A stretch of 64,000 bases of DNA from Brevibacillus reuszeri (GCF_002897295.1 NZ_BEXF01000001.1:62001-126000); one strand, 5' to 3'; counted from the stretch's first letter, positions 44,635 through 53,444 are shown. The notes: generated from the letters alone by a model not told the origin. A program made the numbers and translations.

Positions 44635-46053
44635 TTATAGATCGTAGTACAGCTCATACTCTTTCGGATTCACGGTGCGCTCCACTTGCTCGATCTCACC
44701 GCGTTTGATGGAAATCCAGCTGTCGATTACGTCTTTGGTAAAGACGCCGCCTTCGAGCAAGAAGTCGTGATCTTGTTCCAATGCGAGCAGTGCTTCCTCC
44801 AATGAAGCAGGAGCGCTCTTGATCTCGTGCTTTTCGGCATCAGAGAGATCGTAAATGTTTTTATCCATTGGACCATATCCCAATTCACGTGGGTCGAGCT
44901 TGCGCTTGATACCATCCAGACCAGCCATCAGCATGGCAGCGAACGCCAAGTACGGGTTGGCTGTAGAGTCTGGCGTACGGAATTCGATACGAGACGCTTT
45001 TGGCGTGACAGCAGCAATCGGGATACGGACAGCAGCAGAACGATTACCTTTGGAGAACACGAGATTCACAGGTGCTTCATAGCCAGGAACCAAACGCTTG
45101 AACGAGTTGGTACTCGGATTGGTCAATGCGATCAGAGCAGGAGCATGGTGCAGAATACCACCGATATAATGGAGAGCTGTTTCGCTCAGATTGGCATATC
45201 CGCCTTTCTCATAAAACAGGGGAGTATCGCCATCGAACAAGCTTTGGTGAACGTGCATCCCGGAGCCATTGTCGCCAACAATCGGCTTTGGCATGAAGGT
45301 AGCGGTTTTGCCATGCTTGGCTGCTACGTTGCGAACGATGTACTTGAACAAAAGCAGATTGTCAGCGGTGCGAGTGAGTGTATCAAAGCGGAAGTTGATC
45401 TCGCCTTGACCTGCGGTGGCTACTTCATGGTGATGACGCTCGACGGAAAGGCCAGCTCTGGTCATCAGTGTGCACATTTCATTGCGAATATCCATTTGCG
45501 AGTCAGTTGGTTGAACAGGGAAGTAACCGCCTTTGTTGCGTACCTTGTAGCCGAGGTTTTGTCCCTCTTTTCCTGTATTCCAGAACGCTTCTTCAGAATC
45601 GATATGGAAGAACGAGCCGGATGGACCGGAAGCATAGCGGACACTATCGAATAGGAAAAACTCCGATTCAGGGCCAAAATACGCTGCGGTCGCTACACCA
45701 AGCTGTTGCAGGTAAGCTTCTGCCTTCAGGGCAATACCACGTGGATCGCGAGTATAGGTGGAGTTGTCTGGATTGACGATGTTGCAAACGATATTCAATG
45801 TTTTGGCTTCTACAAAAGGATCGATAAATGCGCTGGCAGGATCAGGCATTGCGACCATGTCACTTTCTTCGATGGATTTGTATCCGGTCAGACTGGAACC
45901 GTCAAAGGCAACACCGTTGCGAAACGTACCCTCGTCGACGGCATAGGCAGGAACTGTTACGTGATGCTGGCGACCGAGCATGTCAACGATTCGGAAATCA
46001 ACATATTCGATTTTTTCAGAGTCAATGGTGGACAAGACAGTTTTCATATCCAT
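44635..46053 (-). CDS. glnA: Glutamine synthetase, GSI-beta type
   Basis: The enzyme makes glutamine from glutamate, ammonium and ATP. The 472-residue length, the extra loop around AFWNTGKEGQNLGYKVRNKGGYFPVQPTD, and DKNIYDL with a Tyr where E. coli GS is adenylylated place it in GSI-beta. Typical Bacillota GlnA are about 444-residue GSI-alpha. Active-site segments AAYFGPESEFFLF, VERHHHEVATAGQGEINFRF, NGSGMHVHQSLF and SRIEFRTPD are intact. ATG 46053 follows GGAGTG. A GlnR/TnrA-type box lies upstream. No adenylyltransferase gene is in the window. Confidence 0.94.
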   Translation of the reverse strand: MDMKTVLSTIDSEKIEYVDFRIVDMLGRQHHVTVPAYAVDEGTFRNGVAFDGSSLTGYKSIEESDMVAMPDPASAFIDPFVEAKTLNIVCNIVNPDNSTYTRDPRGIALKAEAYLQQLGVATAAYFGPESEFFLFDSVRYASGPSGSFFHIDSEEAFWNTGKEGQNLGYKVRNKGGYFPVQPTDSQMDIRNEMCTLMTRAGLSVERHHHEVATAGQGEINFRFDTLTRTADNLLLFKYIVRNVAAKHGKTATFMPKPIVGDNGSGMHVHQSLFDGDTPLFYEKGGYANLSETALHYIGGILHHAPALIALTNPSTNSFKRLVPGYEAPVNLVFSKGNRSAAVRIPIAAVTPKASRIEFRTPDSTANPYLAFAAMLMAGLDGIKRKLDPRELGYGPMDKNIYDLSDAEKHEIKSAPASLEEALLALEQDHDFLLEGGVFTKDVIDSWISIKRGEIEQVERTVNPKEYELYYDL

Positions 46054-46132
46054 GGGAAGAACACTCCAATCACGAATTATTTTACGAACATATTCCATAA
46101 AGTTCGTTTTTTCGTACGTTATTATATTCTGT

Positions 46133-46162
46133 ATTATAGGGAAAACCGACATCGTTCGTCAA
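46133..46162 (-). promoter_or_regulatory. glnA promoter
   Basis: On the minus strand TTGACG (46162-46157) and TATAAT (46138-46133) are separated by 18 bp, about 80 bp upstream of the glnA ATG. Confidence 0.6.
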
Positions 46163-46181
46163 GAGATTTTCTTACGTTGAA

Positions 46182-46198
46182 TGTAAGGATTTCTAACA
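46182..46198. promoter_or_regulatory. GlnR/TnrA box
   Basis: TGTAA-N7-TAACA fits TGTNAN7TNACA at all fixed positions. It lies about 20 bp upstream of the glnA -35 and 84 bp before panE on the other side. A CTTAC-N7-GTAAG dyad (46171-46187) overlaps it. Confidence 0.6.
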
Positions 46199-46281
46199 TT
46201 ATATTATGGGGTTTAGAAAATGTTGCTGGTTTTGTAGAATGAAGACAAACTATTTAGACGAAAAACGGAGGCGGAATTTCG

Positions 46282-47211
46282 ATGAAGGTACTTGTACTCG
46301 GAGCTGGTGGAATCGGTGGCTATTTTGGAGGAAGACTGGCGGAAAAAGGTGTGAATGTAACATTCCTGGTTCGGGAACGTAGATACAAGCAATTGCAGGA
46401 GAGAGGCTTGCGCGTGCAAAGTATCCATGGAGACATTCACTTGCCTTCTCCCCAAACCATTCTGGCTGGGGAAGTGGCTGGACCTTTTGATGTCGTGCTC
46501 TTGTCTAACAAAGCGTACACGCTTGCAGACAGCATCGAATCGATTGCTCCGTATGTAGGAGAACAAACCGTGGTCATTCCTCTATTGAATGGAATTGCCC
46601 ATATGGAGCTTTTGTGGGAGCGATTTGGGAAGGAACGAGTGCTTGGAGGGCTTTGCTTTATTGAAACGACGCTGAATGCCGATGGTGATGTGGTTCAGAC
46701 GAGTGCGATTCATGATACGGTCTTCGGAGAGTGGGAGGGCGGAAGAAGCGAGCGTGTAGATCGTATTGAGCAGGTATTTTCTGGGGCCTTGAGCACGATG
46801 AGGGCTAGCGACCATATCCAGCAAGAAGCGTGGCACAAATATTTGTTCATCACGACATTTTCAGGGATTACGACTTTGATGAATTCAGCAGCAGGTCCAA
46901 TTCGCGAGACACCGTATGGCTTGGAGCTGACCAGACAGCTATCGGAAGAAGTGGCGTCTGTCATGCAAGCGTTGGGTGCCCCGATTCGCTCAGATATCGT
47001 TGAGAAGCAAATGGTAACGTTCCAAAAGCAAGGAGCTGCCATGAAATCCTCCATGCTGCGCGATATGGAAAAAGGACTGCCAGTAGAGGGAGATCATCTG
47101 CAAGGGTATTTGCTTGCGCACGCAGAAAAGCTGGGCTTGTCCACGCCACTCTTAAAAGTTGTTTACAATAATCTGAAGGTTTATGAACAGAAGCGGGAAA
47201 CGAGCAAATAA
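46282..47211 (+). CDS. panE: 2-dehydropantoate 2-reductase
   Basis: The NADPH-dependent reductase of ketopantoate belongs to the pantothenate/CoA pathway. The 309-residue protein opens with Rossmann MKVLVLGAGGIGGYFGGRLA. It contains SNKAYTL (the conserved Lys-bearing loop), LLNGIAHMELL, the catalytic-Lys helix WHKYLFITTFSGITTLMN and SSMLRDMEKGLPVEGDHLQGY. The latter resembles the SMLQDIxxGRxTEID signature. Several paralogues per genome are common, so the physiological ketopantoate reductase cannot be singled out. It is co-oriented with ispH 45 bp downstream. Confidence 0.85.
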   Translation: MKVLVLGAGGIGGYFGGRLAEKGVNVTFLVRERRYKQLQERGLRVQSIHGDIHLPSPQTILAGEVAGPFDVVLLSNKAYTLADSIESIAPYVGEQTVVIPLLNGIAHMELLWERFGKERVLGGLCFIETTLNADGDVVQTSAIHDTVFGEWEGGRSERVDRIEQVFSGALSTMRASDHIQQEAWHKYLFITTFSGITTLMNSAAGPIRETPYGLELTRQLSEEVASVMQALGAPIRSDIVEKQMVTFQKQGAAMKSSMLRDMEKGLPVEGDHLQGYLLAHAEKLGLSTPLLKVVYNNLKVYEQKRETSK

Positions 47212-47256
47212 GGTATAATAATGGGCGAACGTCATTAGAAAATAGGAGGGGTATAG

Positions 47257-48192
47257 ATGGAAGTCATCAAGATTTCCCCCCGCGGATATTGCTACGGTGT
47301 TGTGGATGCTATGGTACTGGCACTCCGCACAGCGCAAAACTTTGACCTACCCCGCCCGATTCATATTTTGGGCATGATTGTACACAATGCACACGTCGTT
47401 GAGGCGTTTGAAAAACAAGGCATCAAAACATTGGATGGGGAGGATCGCCTCGCACTATTGGATCAGGTGAACGAGGGAACGATCATTTTTACAGCGCATG
47501 GCGTATCTCCAGAGGTTCGCAAAAAAGCACGTGAAAAAGGATTGACGGTTGTGGATGCAACCTGCCCAGACGTAACGAAGACGCATGATCTGATTCGTGA
47601 AAAGGTAGCGGATGGCTATCATGTGATCTACATTGGGAAAAAGGGTCATCCTGAACCAGAGGGAGCGATCGGGATCGCGCCTGAGCACGTTCATTTGGTG
47701 CAAAAGGTTGAAGAGCTCGATGCACTGGAGGTTCATGCGGATAAGCTGATTGTGACGAACCAGACCACGATGAGCCAATGGGATGTAAAGCATTTGATGG
47801 ATGCGATCATCAAGCGTTTTCCGCGAGTAGAGGTACACAACGAGATTTGCCTGGCTACACAGGTTCGTCAGGAAGCCGTTGCCGAGCAGGTGGGTGAGGC
47901 GGATGTATGTATTGTTGTCGGGGACCCACGTAGCAATAACTCCAACCGACTGGCACAGGTTTCTGAGGAAATCGCGAGTGTACCGTCCTATCGGATCGCG
48001 GATTTATCAGAGCTGGATATCGAATGGCTGCGTGGTAAGAAAAATGTGGCGGTTACGTCTGGTGCATCAACACCAACACCTCTGACCAAGGAAGTCATCA
48101 GCTTTTTGGAGCAATTCGATGAATTCAATCCCGCGACCTGGGAAAAGAAACGTACCGTTAACATGGCAAAAATATTGCCGACGGTGAAATAG
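47257..48192 (+). CDS. ispH: 4-hydroxy-3-methylbut-2-enyl diphosphate reductase
   Basis: IspH/LytB is the last enzyme of the MEP isoprenoid pathway, yielding IPP and DMAPP through a [4Fe-4S] cluster. The three cluster cysteines lie in [20 protein letters not shown] and HNEICLAT. The catalytic Glu region [10 protein letters not shown] and TNQTTMS are also conserved. At 311 residues it is complete, and AGGAGGGG precedes the ATG. The MFS gene starts 9 bp after its stop, suggesting co-transcription. Confidence 0.95.
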   Translation: MEVIKISPRGYCYGVVDAMVLALRTAQNFDLPRPIHILGMIVHNAHVVEAFEKQGIKTLDGEDRLALLDQVNEGTIIFTAHGVSPEVRKKAREKGLTVVDATCPDVTKTHDLIREKVADGYHVIYIGKKGHPEPEGAIGIAPEHVHLVQKVEELDALEVHADKLIVTNQTTMSQWDVKHLMDAIIKRFPRVEVHNEICLATQVRQEAVAEQVGEADVCIVVGDPRSNNSNRLAQVSEEIASVPSYRIADLSELDIEWLRGKKNVAVTSGASTPTPLTKEVISFLEQFDEFNPATWEKKRTVNMAKILPTVK

Positions 48193-48201
48193 GAGAGTCC
48201 T

Positions 48202-49425
48202 ATGACGGAAATACCCTCCGGTAATTCACGGGGTAGCGATACTGGCAGATATGTTAGTTTTGCTGCCCTATTTCTTTTTATGTACTACGGGTTTGGTGCT
48301 TTTTCGCCTCTGATTACCCAATATTACAAATCCATTCAATTATCAGGCACACAAATTGGCTTGATCAGTGCGGTTGCACCAGTCGTTTCGATTGTGACGC
48401 AGCCGATGTGGGGAATGATTTGTGACCGCTTTCAAATTCGCAAGGCGATCCTTATCATGACCTTGGTTGTTTCGGGCTTGGTGGGACTTCTTTTTACGGC
48501 GGTCTCCACCTTTGCGTATGTGCTATTGCTCTATATCGTTTTATCCTTTTTTCAGAGCGCAGTTATTCCGATCTCGGACAGCTTGGCCTTGGGCTACGCC
48601 AAAAAACGGCAGCTTCAATTTGGTGATATTCGCATGTGGGGAGCGGTTGGCTTTGCTTTGGCAGCGTTTGTCACGGGACTTTTGGTAGACCGGTGGGGCC
48701 CATTCGTTTTGTTTTATTCGTATTGCCTGGCTCTACTGATAGCGATTCTGTTTGTGTGGCGTGTGCCAGAAGAAGTGGCTGAATCTTCACGGTTTACAGT
48801 CAGTATGTTCAAAGGCGTGAAGGATTTGCTGCGTATTCCGAGGTTTTTGCTCTTTTTGATGGCGTCTTTTTGTGTTTTCGGAACGGTGAATGCCAATAAC
48901 ATCTGGTTTTCGCTGTACTATCAGGAAATCGGGGGAACAGTGGCTGGAGTTGGGCTGGCATTTTTGCTGTTTGCAGGTAGTGAAGCGCCTTTTATGAAGC
49001 TCGCAGGTATTTTGGTTCGCAAGTATGGACTGGAGCTGACGCTTCTTTCTGCAGCGGTGTTCTCCGCTCTTCGCTGGTTCTGGTACAGCTCGGCGCCGAG
49101 CACGACTGCGATTCTGGCAATTTTCTTTATCCAGGGGATTTCGGTTGGCTTTTATTTGGCGACAGCGGCGCAGTTTGTGAGAGAAAACACGCCCGCCTCC
49201 TTGCAAGTGACGGCGATCGCCATCTTTTTCTCGGTCGGAAGCGGGCTCGGGACGATGCTATGCAATTTGGTAGCTGGCTGGATCAAGGATTCCTATTCGA
49301 TGCTAGCCATTTATATGTTCTTTGGTGTCATGACGGCGATCGGGATTATCCCGCTTTTGATTATTAAGTATGGTCCATGGAAGCAGCAGCAGGTACACCA
49401 AGAAGAGGATACGACTACTCAATGA
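48202..49425 (+). CDS. MFS transporter, PPP/LacY-like family
   Basis: The 407-residue, 12-helix carrier has the N-terminal signature FAALFLFMYYGFGAFSPLITQYYKSIQLSGTQIG segment, QPMWGMICDRFQIRKAIL (helix 2-3 loop) and FGDIRMWGAVGFALAAFVTG. These are typical of the phenylpropionate permease/MFS_1-like branch. The substrate is unknown. It directly follows ispH and converges on the cupredoxin-fold gene with an 11-bp overlap. Confidence 0.82.
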   Translation: MTEIPSGNSRGSDTGRYVSFAALFLFMYYGFGAFSPLITQYYKSIQLSGTQIGLISAVAPVVSIVTQPMWGMICDRFQIRKAILIMTLVVSGLVGLLFTAVSTFAYVLLLYIVLSFFQSAVIPISDSLALGYAKKRQLQFGDIRMWGAVGFALAAFVTGLLVDRWGPFVLFYSYCLALLIAILFVWRVPEEVAESSRFTVSMFKGVKDLLRIPRFLLFLMASFCVFGTVNANNIWFSLYYQEIGGTVAGVGLAFLLFAGSEAPFMKLAGILVRKYGLELTLLSAAVFSALRWFWYSSAPSTTAILAIFFIQGISVGFYLATAAQFVRENTPASLQVTAIAIFFSVGSGLGTMLCNLVAGWIKDSYSMLAIYMFFGVMTAIGIIPLLIIKYGPWKQQQVHQEEDTTTQ

Positions 49426-49804
49426 CCAAGGTTCCCTGAAAGCCGGTTTCTGGATATCCGGGGGAATCGGACACGAAGGAAAATTGGCCTTTTCGATCAG
49501 CCGAAAATTGCAGCATGGTCGATTGGGTCGGCTTTAATTCAGTGGATGCCAGATTTAGCTCACGAATAGCCAGGTTATGTGGTCTGGTATCTGTGTTGAC
49601 GATCATCAAGGAAACAAGATCGCCTTCGCGTATTGCTAACCGATTGGGCAAAAAGCCGGCACTGGAAATCGTGACGGTTTGGGTCCGTGAAGCGGCTGCA
49701 AAAGAGGTATGTAGACGATTTTGATGATGTGTCCACAGGAGGGCGATCGTTACAAACAAGGCGATGAGTGGATAACGAAATTGCCGGAACCGTAGACTGG
49801 ACAA
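49415..49804 (-). CDS. Membrane-anchored cupredoxin-fold protein lacking copper ligands
   Basis: The 129-residue protein has an N-terminal signal anchor (about 12-30) and a cupredoxin_1/EfeO-like beta domain (VTISSAGFLPNRLAIREGDL, VNTDTRPHNLAI, GQFSFVSDSPGYPETGFQGTLVIE). The first His of the type 1 copper site survives in RPHNLAI. The Cys-His-Met cluster normally found near FxFxC is replaced by SDSPGYPETG, so type 1 copper binding is unlikely. Translation starts at TTG 49804, with AAGGAG 10 bp upstream. Confidence 0.75.
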   Translation of the reverse strand: MSSLRFRQFRYPLIALFVTIALLWTHHQNRLHTSFAAASRTQTVTISSAGFLPNRLAIREGDLVSLMIVNTDTRPHNLAIRELNLASTELKPTQSTMLQFSADRKGQFSFVSDSPGYPETGFQGTLVIE

Positions 49805-49912
49805 TTCATATCAGCTCCTTTAAACGCAAAAATCCATGATGTTACTATTATCCTGTCCTGTCACTGTTTGAACTAACCAAGAAAATAATTAATCGAATGC
49901 ACGCTTATTACA

Positions 49913-49943
49913 AGGGTTCCCTGATGGAAGGGAACCTATTTTT
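49913..49943. terminator. Orphan terminator-like hairpin
   Basis: GGTTCCC and GGGAACC form a perfect stem followed by TATTTTTGG, but no gene precedes it on the plus strand. It may end a small RNA or act as an insulator before padR. Confidence 0.35.
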
Positions 49944-49974
49944 GGCACATTACCTTGTCACGCATAGTAATGTG
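49942..49974 (+). promoter_or_regulatory. padR promoter overlapped by a PadR-type operator
   Basis: TTGGCA (49942-49947) and TAGTAA (49965-49970) are 17 bp apart. A perfect dyad CACATTAC-N13-GTAATGTG (49946-49953/49967-49974) covers the promoter. PadR regulators favour ATGT/ACAT-type dyads, so autorepression is likely. Confidence 0.6.
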
Positions 49975-50003
49975 TGTTAAGTTGTATTTGCGAGGTGAAA
50001 TAG

Positions 50004-50351
50004 ATGGGGGAAAGCAATATCAGCAGCGATATCATTCGCGGGCATCTCGATGCTATTATTTTGCGAGTGCTTTGCGAAGGTGACAATTACGGCTATGAAA
50101 TCATGAAGGCGATTGCTAAAAATAGTGGCGGTCAATACGAGCTGAAGGAGCCTTCCCTGTATACAAGCTTGAAAAGGCTGGAAAAGCAAAAGCAAATCGT
50201 CTCTTACTGGGGAGACGAAACTCAGGGCGGCAGACGAAAATATTACAAAGTGACGCCAATGGGCAAGGAAGCGTATGAAGCTGCTTTGGAATCATGGAAG
50301 GTAGCCAAAGCAATCATTGATCAATTAATCGAAAGGCAGGATAAAAGCTGA
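50004..50351 (+). CDS. PadR family transcriptional regulator
   Basis: The 115-residue regulator has the PadR winged HTH (LDAIILRVLCEGDNYGYEIMKAI, EPSLYTSLKRLEKQ, GGRRKYYKVTPMG; residues 12-85) and a short C-terminal dimerisation helix. It is the first gene of a three-gene operon, with a one-base stop/start overlap into the next gene. The overlapping promoter dyad suggests it represses its own operon, as PadR/LmrR regulators of membrane stress genes do. Confidence 0.9.
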   Translation: MGESNISSDIIRGHLDAIILRVLCEGDNYGYEIMKAIAKNSGGQYELKEPSLYTSLKRLEKQKQIVSYWGDETQGGRRKYYKVTPMGKEAYEAALESWKVAKAIIDQLIERQDKS

Positions 50352-51040
50352 TGGATAGTTTACACAAGCATGTGAACCAGCTGTTTGCAAAGTATAAAGG
50401 CAGCAAACAAATCCAGGAGCTAAAACGTGAGATACTGAGTAACCTCGAAGCAAAGGTTGCCGATTTAACAGCAGGCGGCATGTCGTATAGCGATGCGGTT
50501 GATGCTGCAAGAAGAAGCATTACTTCGATCGATGATCTGATCGACGACCAATCGAAGGTTTATGTGAATCAAATGACAGCAGAGCTGGTGCAAAGAGGCT
50601 TGCTATATTTTCTGATCGCCTGGATTGTTACGATGCCTTTTCGAATCTTCGGGAGCGGGATTTTGTTAAATGGATTGCTCTTGCTGGGGAGCATTGTTTT
50701 AGGGATCGTATACGTGGTACTGCGCTTGAAAAAGCAAGATATGCACCTGGGCCGGACGGCTGCTTTCGATGTGCAGGCAGCTTTTCGCCGCAGAAAGCTG
50801 GCTTGGATCATTTGGGCGATATTTATCATCGTTACGGTTCTTTACAACACGGCCATGCTCTTTGGGAGCAACATTTGGTTTCAGACGCAGGTTAAAATCG
50901 CGGGACCGTACCATTTTGCAATGCTGGGTACCCAGTATGCGCTGCCTTTTGTTTCGCTCCTCATACCGATGCTGTTTCATATCGTACCTGGGTTAATGAT
51001 GAAGTATGAGGCAGGTGAAGATGATGGCTACGAGGCATAG
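50351..51040 (+). CDS. Permease prefix domain 1 membrane protein
   Basis: The 229-residue protein has an N-terminal permease-prefix region (about 1-70; LHKHVNQLFAKYKGSKQIQELKREILSNLEAKV and MSYSDAVDAARRSI). About four membrane helices follow (around 80-100, 105-122, 150-172, 195-215). This prefix domain is often found beside PadR regulators and may transmit a membrane-state signal, although its function is not established. It overlaps the DUF4825 gene by 20 bp. Confidence 0.8.
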   Translation: MDSLHKHVNQLFAKYKGSKQIQELKREILSNLEAKVADLTAGGMSYSDAVDAARRSITSIDDLIDDQSKVYVNQMTAELVQRGLLYFLIAWIVTMPFRIFGSGILLNGLLLLGSIVLGIVYVVLRLKKQDMHLGRTAAFDVQAAFRRRKLAWIIWAIFIIVTVLYNTAMLFGSNIWFQTQVKIAGPYHFAMLGTQYALPFVSLLIPMLFHIVPGLMMKYEAGEDDGYEA

Positions 51041-51578
51041 AGTCATAATTGTTTTGGCAATCGCAGGAATTGCTCTGCTCGTACTGATTCAGGGCTTCAT
51101 CATTCCGGGGAATCAGGCCAGGGAAGAGCAGTACCAGCTAGAGCAGCAAAATCCGCTTACGCACGATCTGAACTCCATTCTGAAATATAAAAACAAGTAC
51201 ATGGGGAACGCGTCCAATCTCATGAACCTGTTTCAGCATTTGCCCCTACAAAGCATACCGAAGACATTTGAGCTGGACTCTGACAAGCTTACGCTGAAAG
51301 TATTGTACAGTGAGCCTGCAAGCAACGTGAAAGAAATCGAGCTAAAGCGGGCGTTGCTGTACAATTCCCTTGCCGCGTATGCCTTGGTGGATAATTTGGA
51401 GGGGATTGAGTTCAGCTTTGCAGATGGAACCTATACGAGCACGCGTACAGCAACGCAAGAAGTGTTTGGTGAACCGTTGTCTGATCTGTTGAAAGAGGAA
51501 AAGTGGAAAGCCATCCAGGATCAGCTAACGGACGACAGCTATGTAAGAAAGCAAGCGCAAACTGTTATTCAAAAGTAA
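51021..51578 (+). CDS. DUF4825-like signal-anchored protein
   Basis: The 185-residue protein has one N-terminal helix (about 8-27) and an external domain with LNSILKYKNKYMGNASNLMNLFQHLPL, the opening typical of DUF4825, then ALLYNSLAAYALVDNLEGIEF. The start is ATG 51021 after GAGGCAGG. ATG 51024 is also possible. DUF4825 is found in MerR-, sigma- or PadR-linked operons of Bacillota, with no known function. It is the last gene of the PadR operon. Confidence 0.75.
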   Translation: MMATRHRVIIVLAIAGIALLVLIQGFIIPGNQAREEQYQLEQQNPLTHDLNSILKYKNKYMGNASNLMNLFQHLPLQSIPKTFELDSDKLTLKVLYSEPASNVKEIELKRALLYNSLAAYALVDNLEGIEFSFADGTYTSTRTATQEVFGEPLSDLLKEEKWKAIQDQLTDDSYVRKQAQTVIQK

Positions 51579-51691
51579 AGGACATGAATGTTCAGCCGAG
51601 GAATAAAGCGAAGCCCAGTCCAGAGATGCTGCTACAAACAGCTGCTTTGGAAAGGGCTTTGTCTTTGTTTTGCTCCTGCATGATTTCTTCT

Positions 51692-52699
51692 TTACACAAA
51701 TAGATGGAGCAAGAAATAAATCAGCGCAGAAATGATTGCGGAGATTGGCAGCGTGATAAACCAAGTGATGACAATCCGTTTGGCGACTCCCCAATTGACG
51801 CTTTTCAACCTTTTGGCGGCGCCGACACCCATGATTGCCGAGGAAATCACATGGGTGGAGCTGACAGGCAAGCCTAGCTGTGTAAAGGTGAAGATGATGG
51901 AGGAGGAGGTCAGATCGGCGGTCGCCCCATTAATCGGTTCGATTTTTGTGATTTTTCCTCCGACGGTTTTTATGATTTTCCATCCACCAACAGATGTGCC
52001 CAGTCCCATGGAAATCGCACAGATCAATTGTACCCAAAATGGAATATGGCCAGGATCAGATTGCAAGTCAGCCGCCACCAAAGCAAAAACGATAATTCCC
52101 ATTGCTTTTTGCGCATCGTTTGTACCGTGAGTAAATGATTGCAGAGCAGCCGTCAGGATTTGAAAGTAGCGAAACCGCCTGTTAATTTTGGAGGGAGGGG
52201 TCGCGACGCGCCGGAAAATCGCATAAAACAGATTCATCATAAAATAACCGAGCAAAAGAGCGATGATCGGAGAAAGAATCAGCGCCTTGAAAATCTCGGT
52301 GAACCCACCCCAATTGATGGGCGCGGTTCCTGCTGCTGCAATCACAGCTCCGACGATCGAACCGATCAGGGCATGGGAAGAGCTGCTAGGTATCCCGTAC
52401 CACCACGTAATGAGATTCCAAAAAATCGAGGCGAGCAGTGCTGCCATGACGATGAGGACACCGTATTCCAGCTTGGAAGGGTCTGCGATTTTGCCACCTA
52501 TCGTTTTGGCGACACCTGTAAAAGTGAGGGCTCCGATAAAATTCATGATGGCAGCAAGCCCAATGGCGATTTTGGGAGGCAGGGCTTTCGTAGATACGGT
52601 CGTGGCAATAGCGTTGGCCGTATCGTGAAATCCGTTGATAAAATCAAAGGAAACAGCAAGAACGACAACGACGATGATGAGGGTCAGGCTCGTATGCAT
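51692..52699 (-). CDS. pit: Low-affinity inorganic phosphate transporter PiT
   Basis: The 335-residue membrane carrier has the duplicated PiT/PHO-4 signature: FDFINGFHDTANAIATTVST near residue 20, and SFTHGTNDAQKAMGIIVFALVA near residue 190. WYGIPSSSSHALIGSIVGA and LGLPVSSTHVISSAIMG are the paired re-entrant motifs. It imports metal-phosphate with protons. The DUF47 accessory gene lies upstream on the same strand. A terminator-like stem between them (52767-52791) suggests differential expression. Confidence 0.93.
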   Translation of the reverse strand: MHTSLTLIIVVVVLAVSFDFINGFHDTANAIATTVSTKALPPKIAIGLAAIMNFIGALTFTGVAKTIGGKIADPSKLEYGVLIVMAALLASIFWNLITWWYGIPSSSSHALIGSIVGAVIAAAGTAPINWGGFTEIFKALILSPIIALLLGYFMMNLFYAIFRRVATPPSKINRRFRYFQILTAALQSFTHGTNDAQKAMGIIVFALVAADLQSDPGHIPFWVQLICAISMGLGTSVGGWKIIKTVGGKITKIEPINGATADLTSSSIIFTFTQLGLPVSSTHVISSAIMGVGAAKRLKSVNWGVAKRIVITWFITLPISAIISALIYFLLHLFV

Positions 52700-52766
52700 G
52701 GAAGTGGTCTCCTTGTTTTAACGTATAAGAATTTATAAGCGCAATGCTTATGAATTCTGGAGCGCA

Positions 52767-52791
52767 TAAAAACCAACCGCTAAAACGCGGT
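52767..52791 (-). terminator. Stem-loop between the DUF47 gene and pit
   Basis: On the minus strand ACCGC-GTTTTA-GCGGT is followed by TGGTTTTTAT. It may attenuate read-through from the DUF47 gene into pit. Confidence 0.5.
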
Positions 52792-52826
52792 CGCTCCTCC
52801 ATGAAAAGTCCTCGATAGAGGTTTTT

Positions 52827-53444
52827 TTATGTATTGCCCATGATGACGGTCTCCATCGCATTCGCGACGTCCTCACAATGATCCATGACGTCCTCGAGTA
52901 CTTCGTAAATTTCCTTGAACTGGATGATGTGAATCGGATCGGTCGTTGATTTGAAAAGCTGCCGAATACTGCCGCGTAACAGCTCGTCGCCTTCGCTTTC
53001 CAAATCATTGATCCGAATAATATACTCTTTCATCGCTGTCAGCTTTTGTTGCTGCAACAGCTGGGTCGCGAGCAAAATCTGGTGGGTAGAGTTTTCAATG
53101 ATTTGACCGAATTTCACCATGGTTTCATCAGGTTCAATGATATCGTACATGTAGAGCCGGGACGCACAGCCCTCCAGCCCGTCGAGTACATCATCCAATT
53201 TTACTGCCAGTTCCATGACGTCCTCCCGCTCGATCGCGGTAATAAATGTCTTGTTGATTCTGATGATGATTTCGTGAATCAGCTTGTCTCCCTTTGACTC
53301 ATACTCCTTCATCGTATCAGCAAAGCCTTTTACGGTTTCTAATGAAGAGATTTTATATTCATTAAAATAAACAGCGGATTCATGAACATTTTTTGCGATC
53401 TCATAAAGATCGTCCAGTAGGGCGTCTGATTTGGTAAAAAGCAT
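52827..53444 (-). CDS. DUF47/PhoU-like PiT accessory protein
   Basis: The 205-residue all-helical protein begins MLFTKSDALLDDLYEIAKNV. It has PhoU-like ESKGDKLIHEIIIRINKTFITAIEREDVMELAVKLDDVLDGLE with the acidic metal-coordinating ExxxD/DxxxD patterns, and a second repeat in the C-terminal half (DLESEGDELLRGSIRQLF). This family (YkaA-like) accompanies PiT transporters and probably gates them. ATG 53444 is preceded by GGGGAGG. Confidence 0.9.
   Translation of the reverse strand: MLFTKSDALLDDLYEIAKNVHESAVYFNEYKISSLETVKGFADTMKEYESKGDKLIHEIIIRINKTFITAIEREDVMELAVKLDDVLDGLEGCASRLYMYDIIEPDETMVKFGQIIENSTHQILLATQLLQQQKLTAMKEYIIRINDLESEGDELLRGSIRQLFKSTTDPIHIIQFKEIYEVLEDVMDHCEDVANAMETVIMGNT

Noticed and set aside
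44827..45654. 275-codon open frame antisense to glnA
   Set aside because: It is created by glnA codon usage and has no start signal or domain features.
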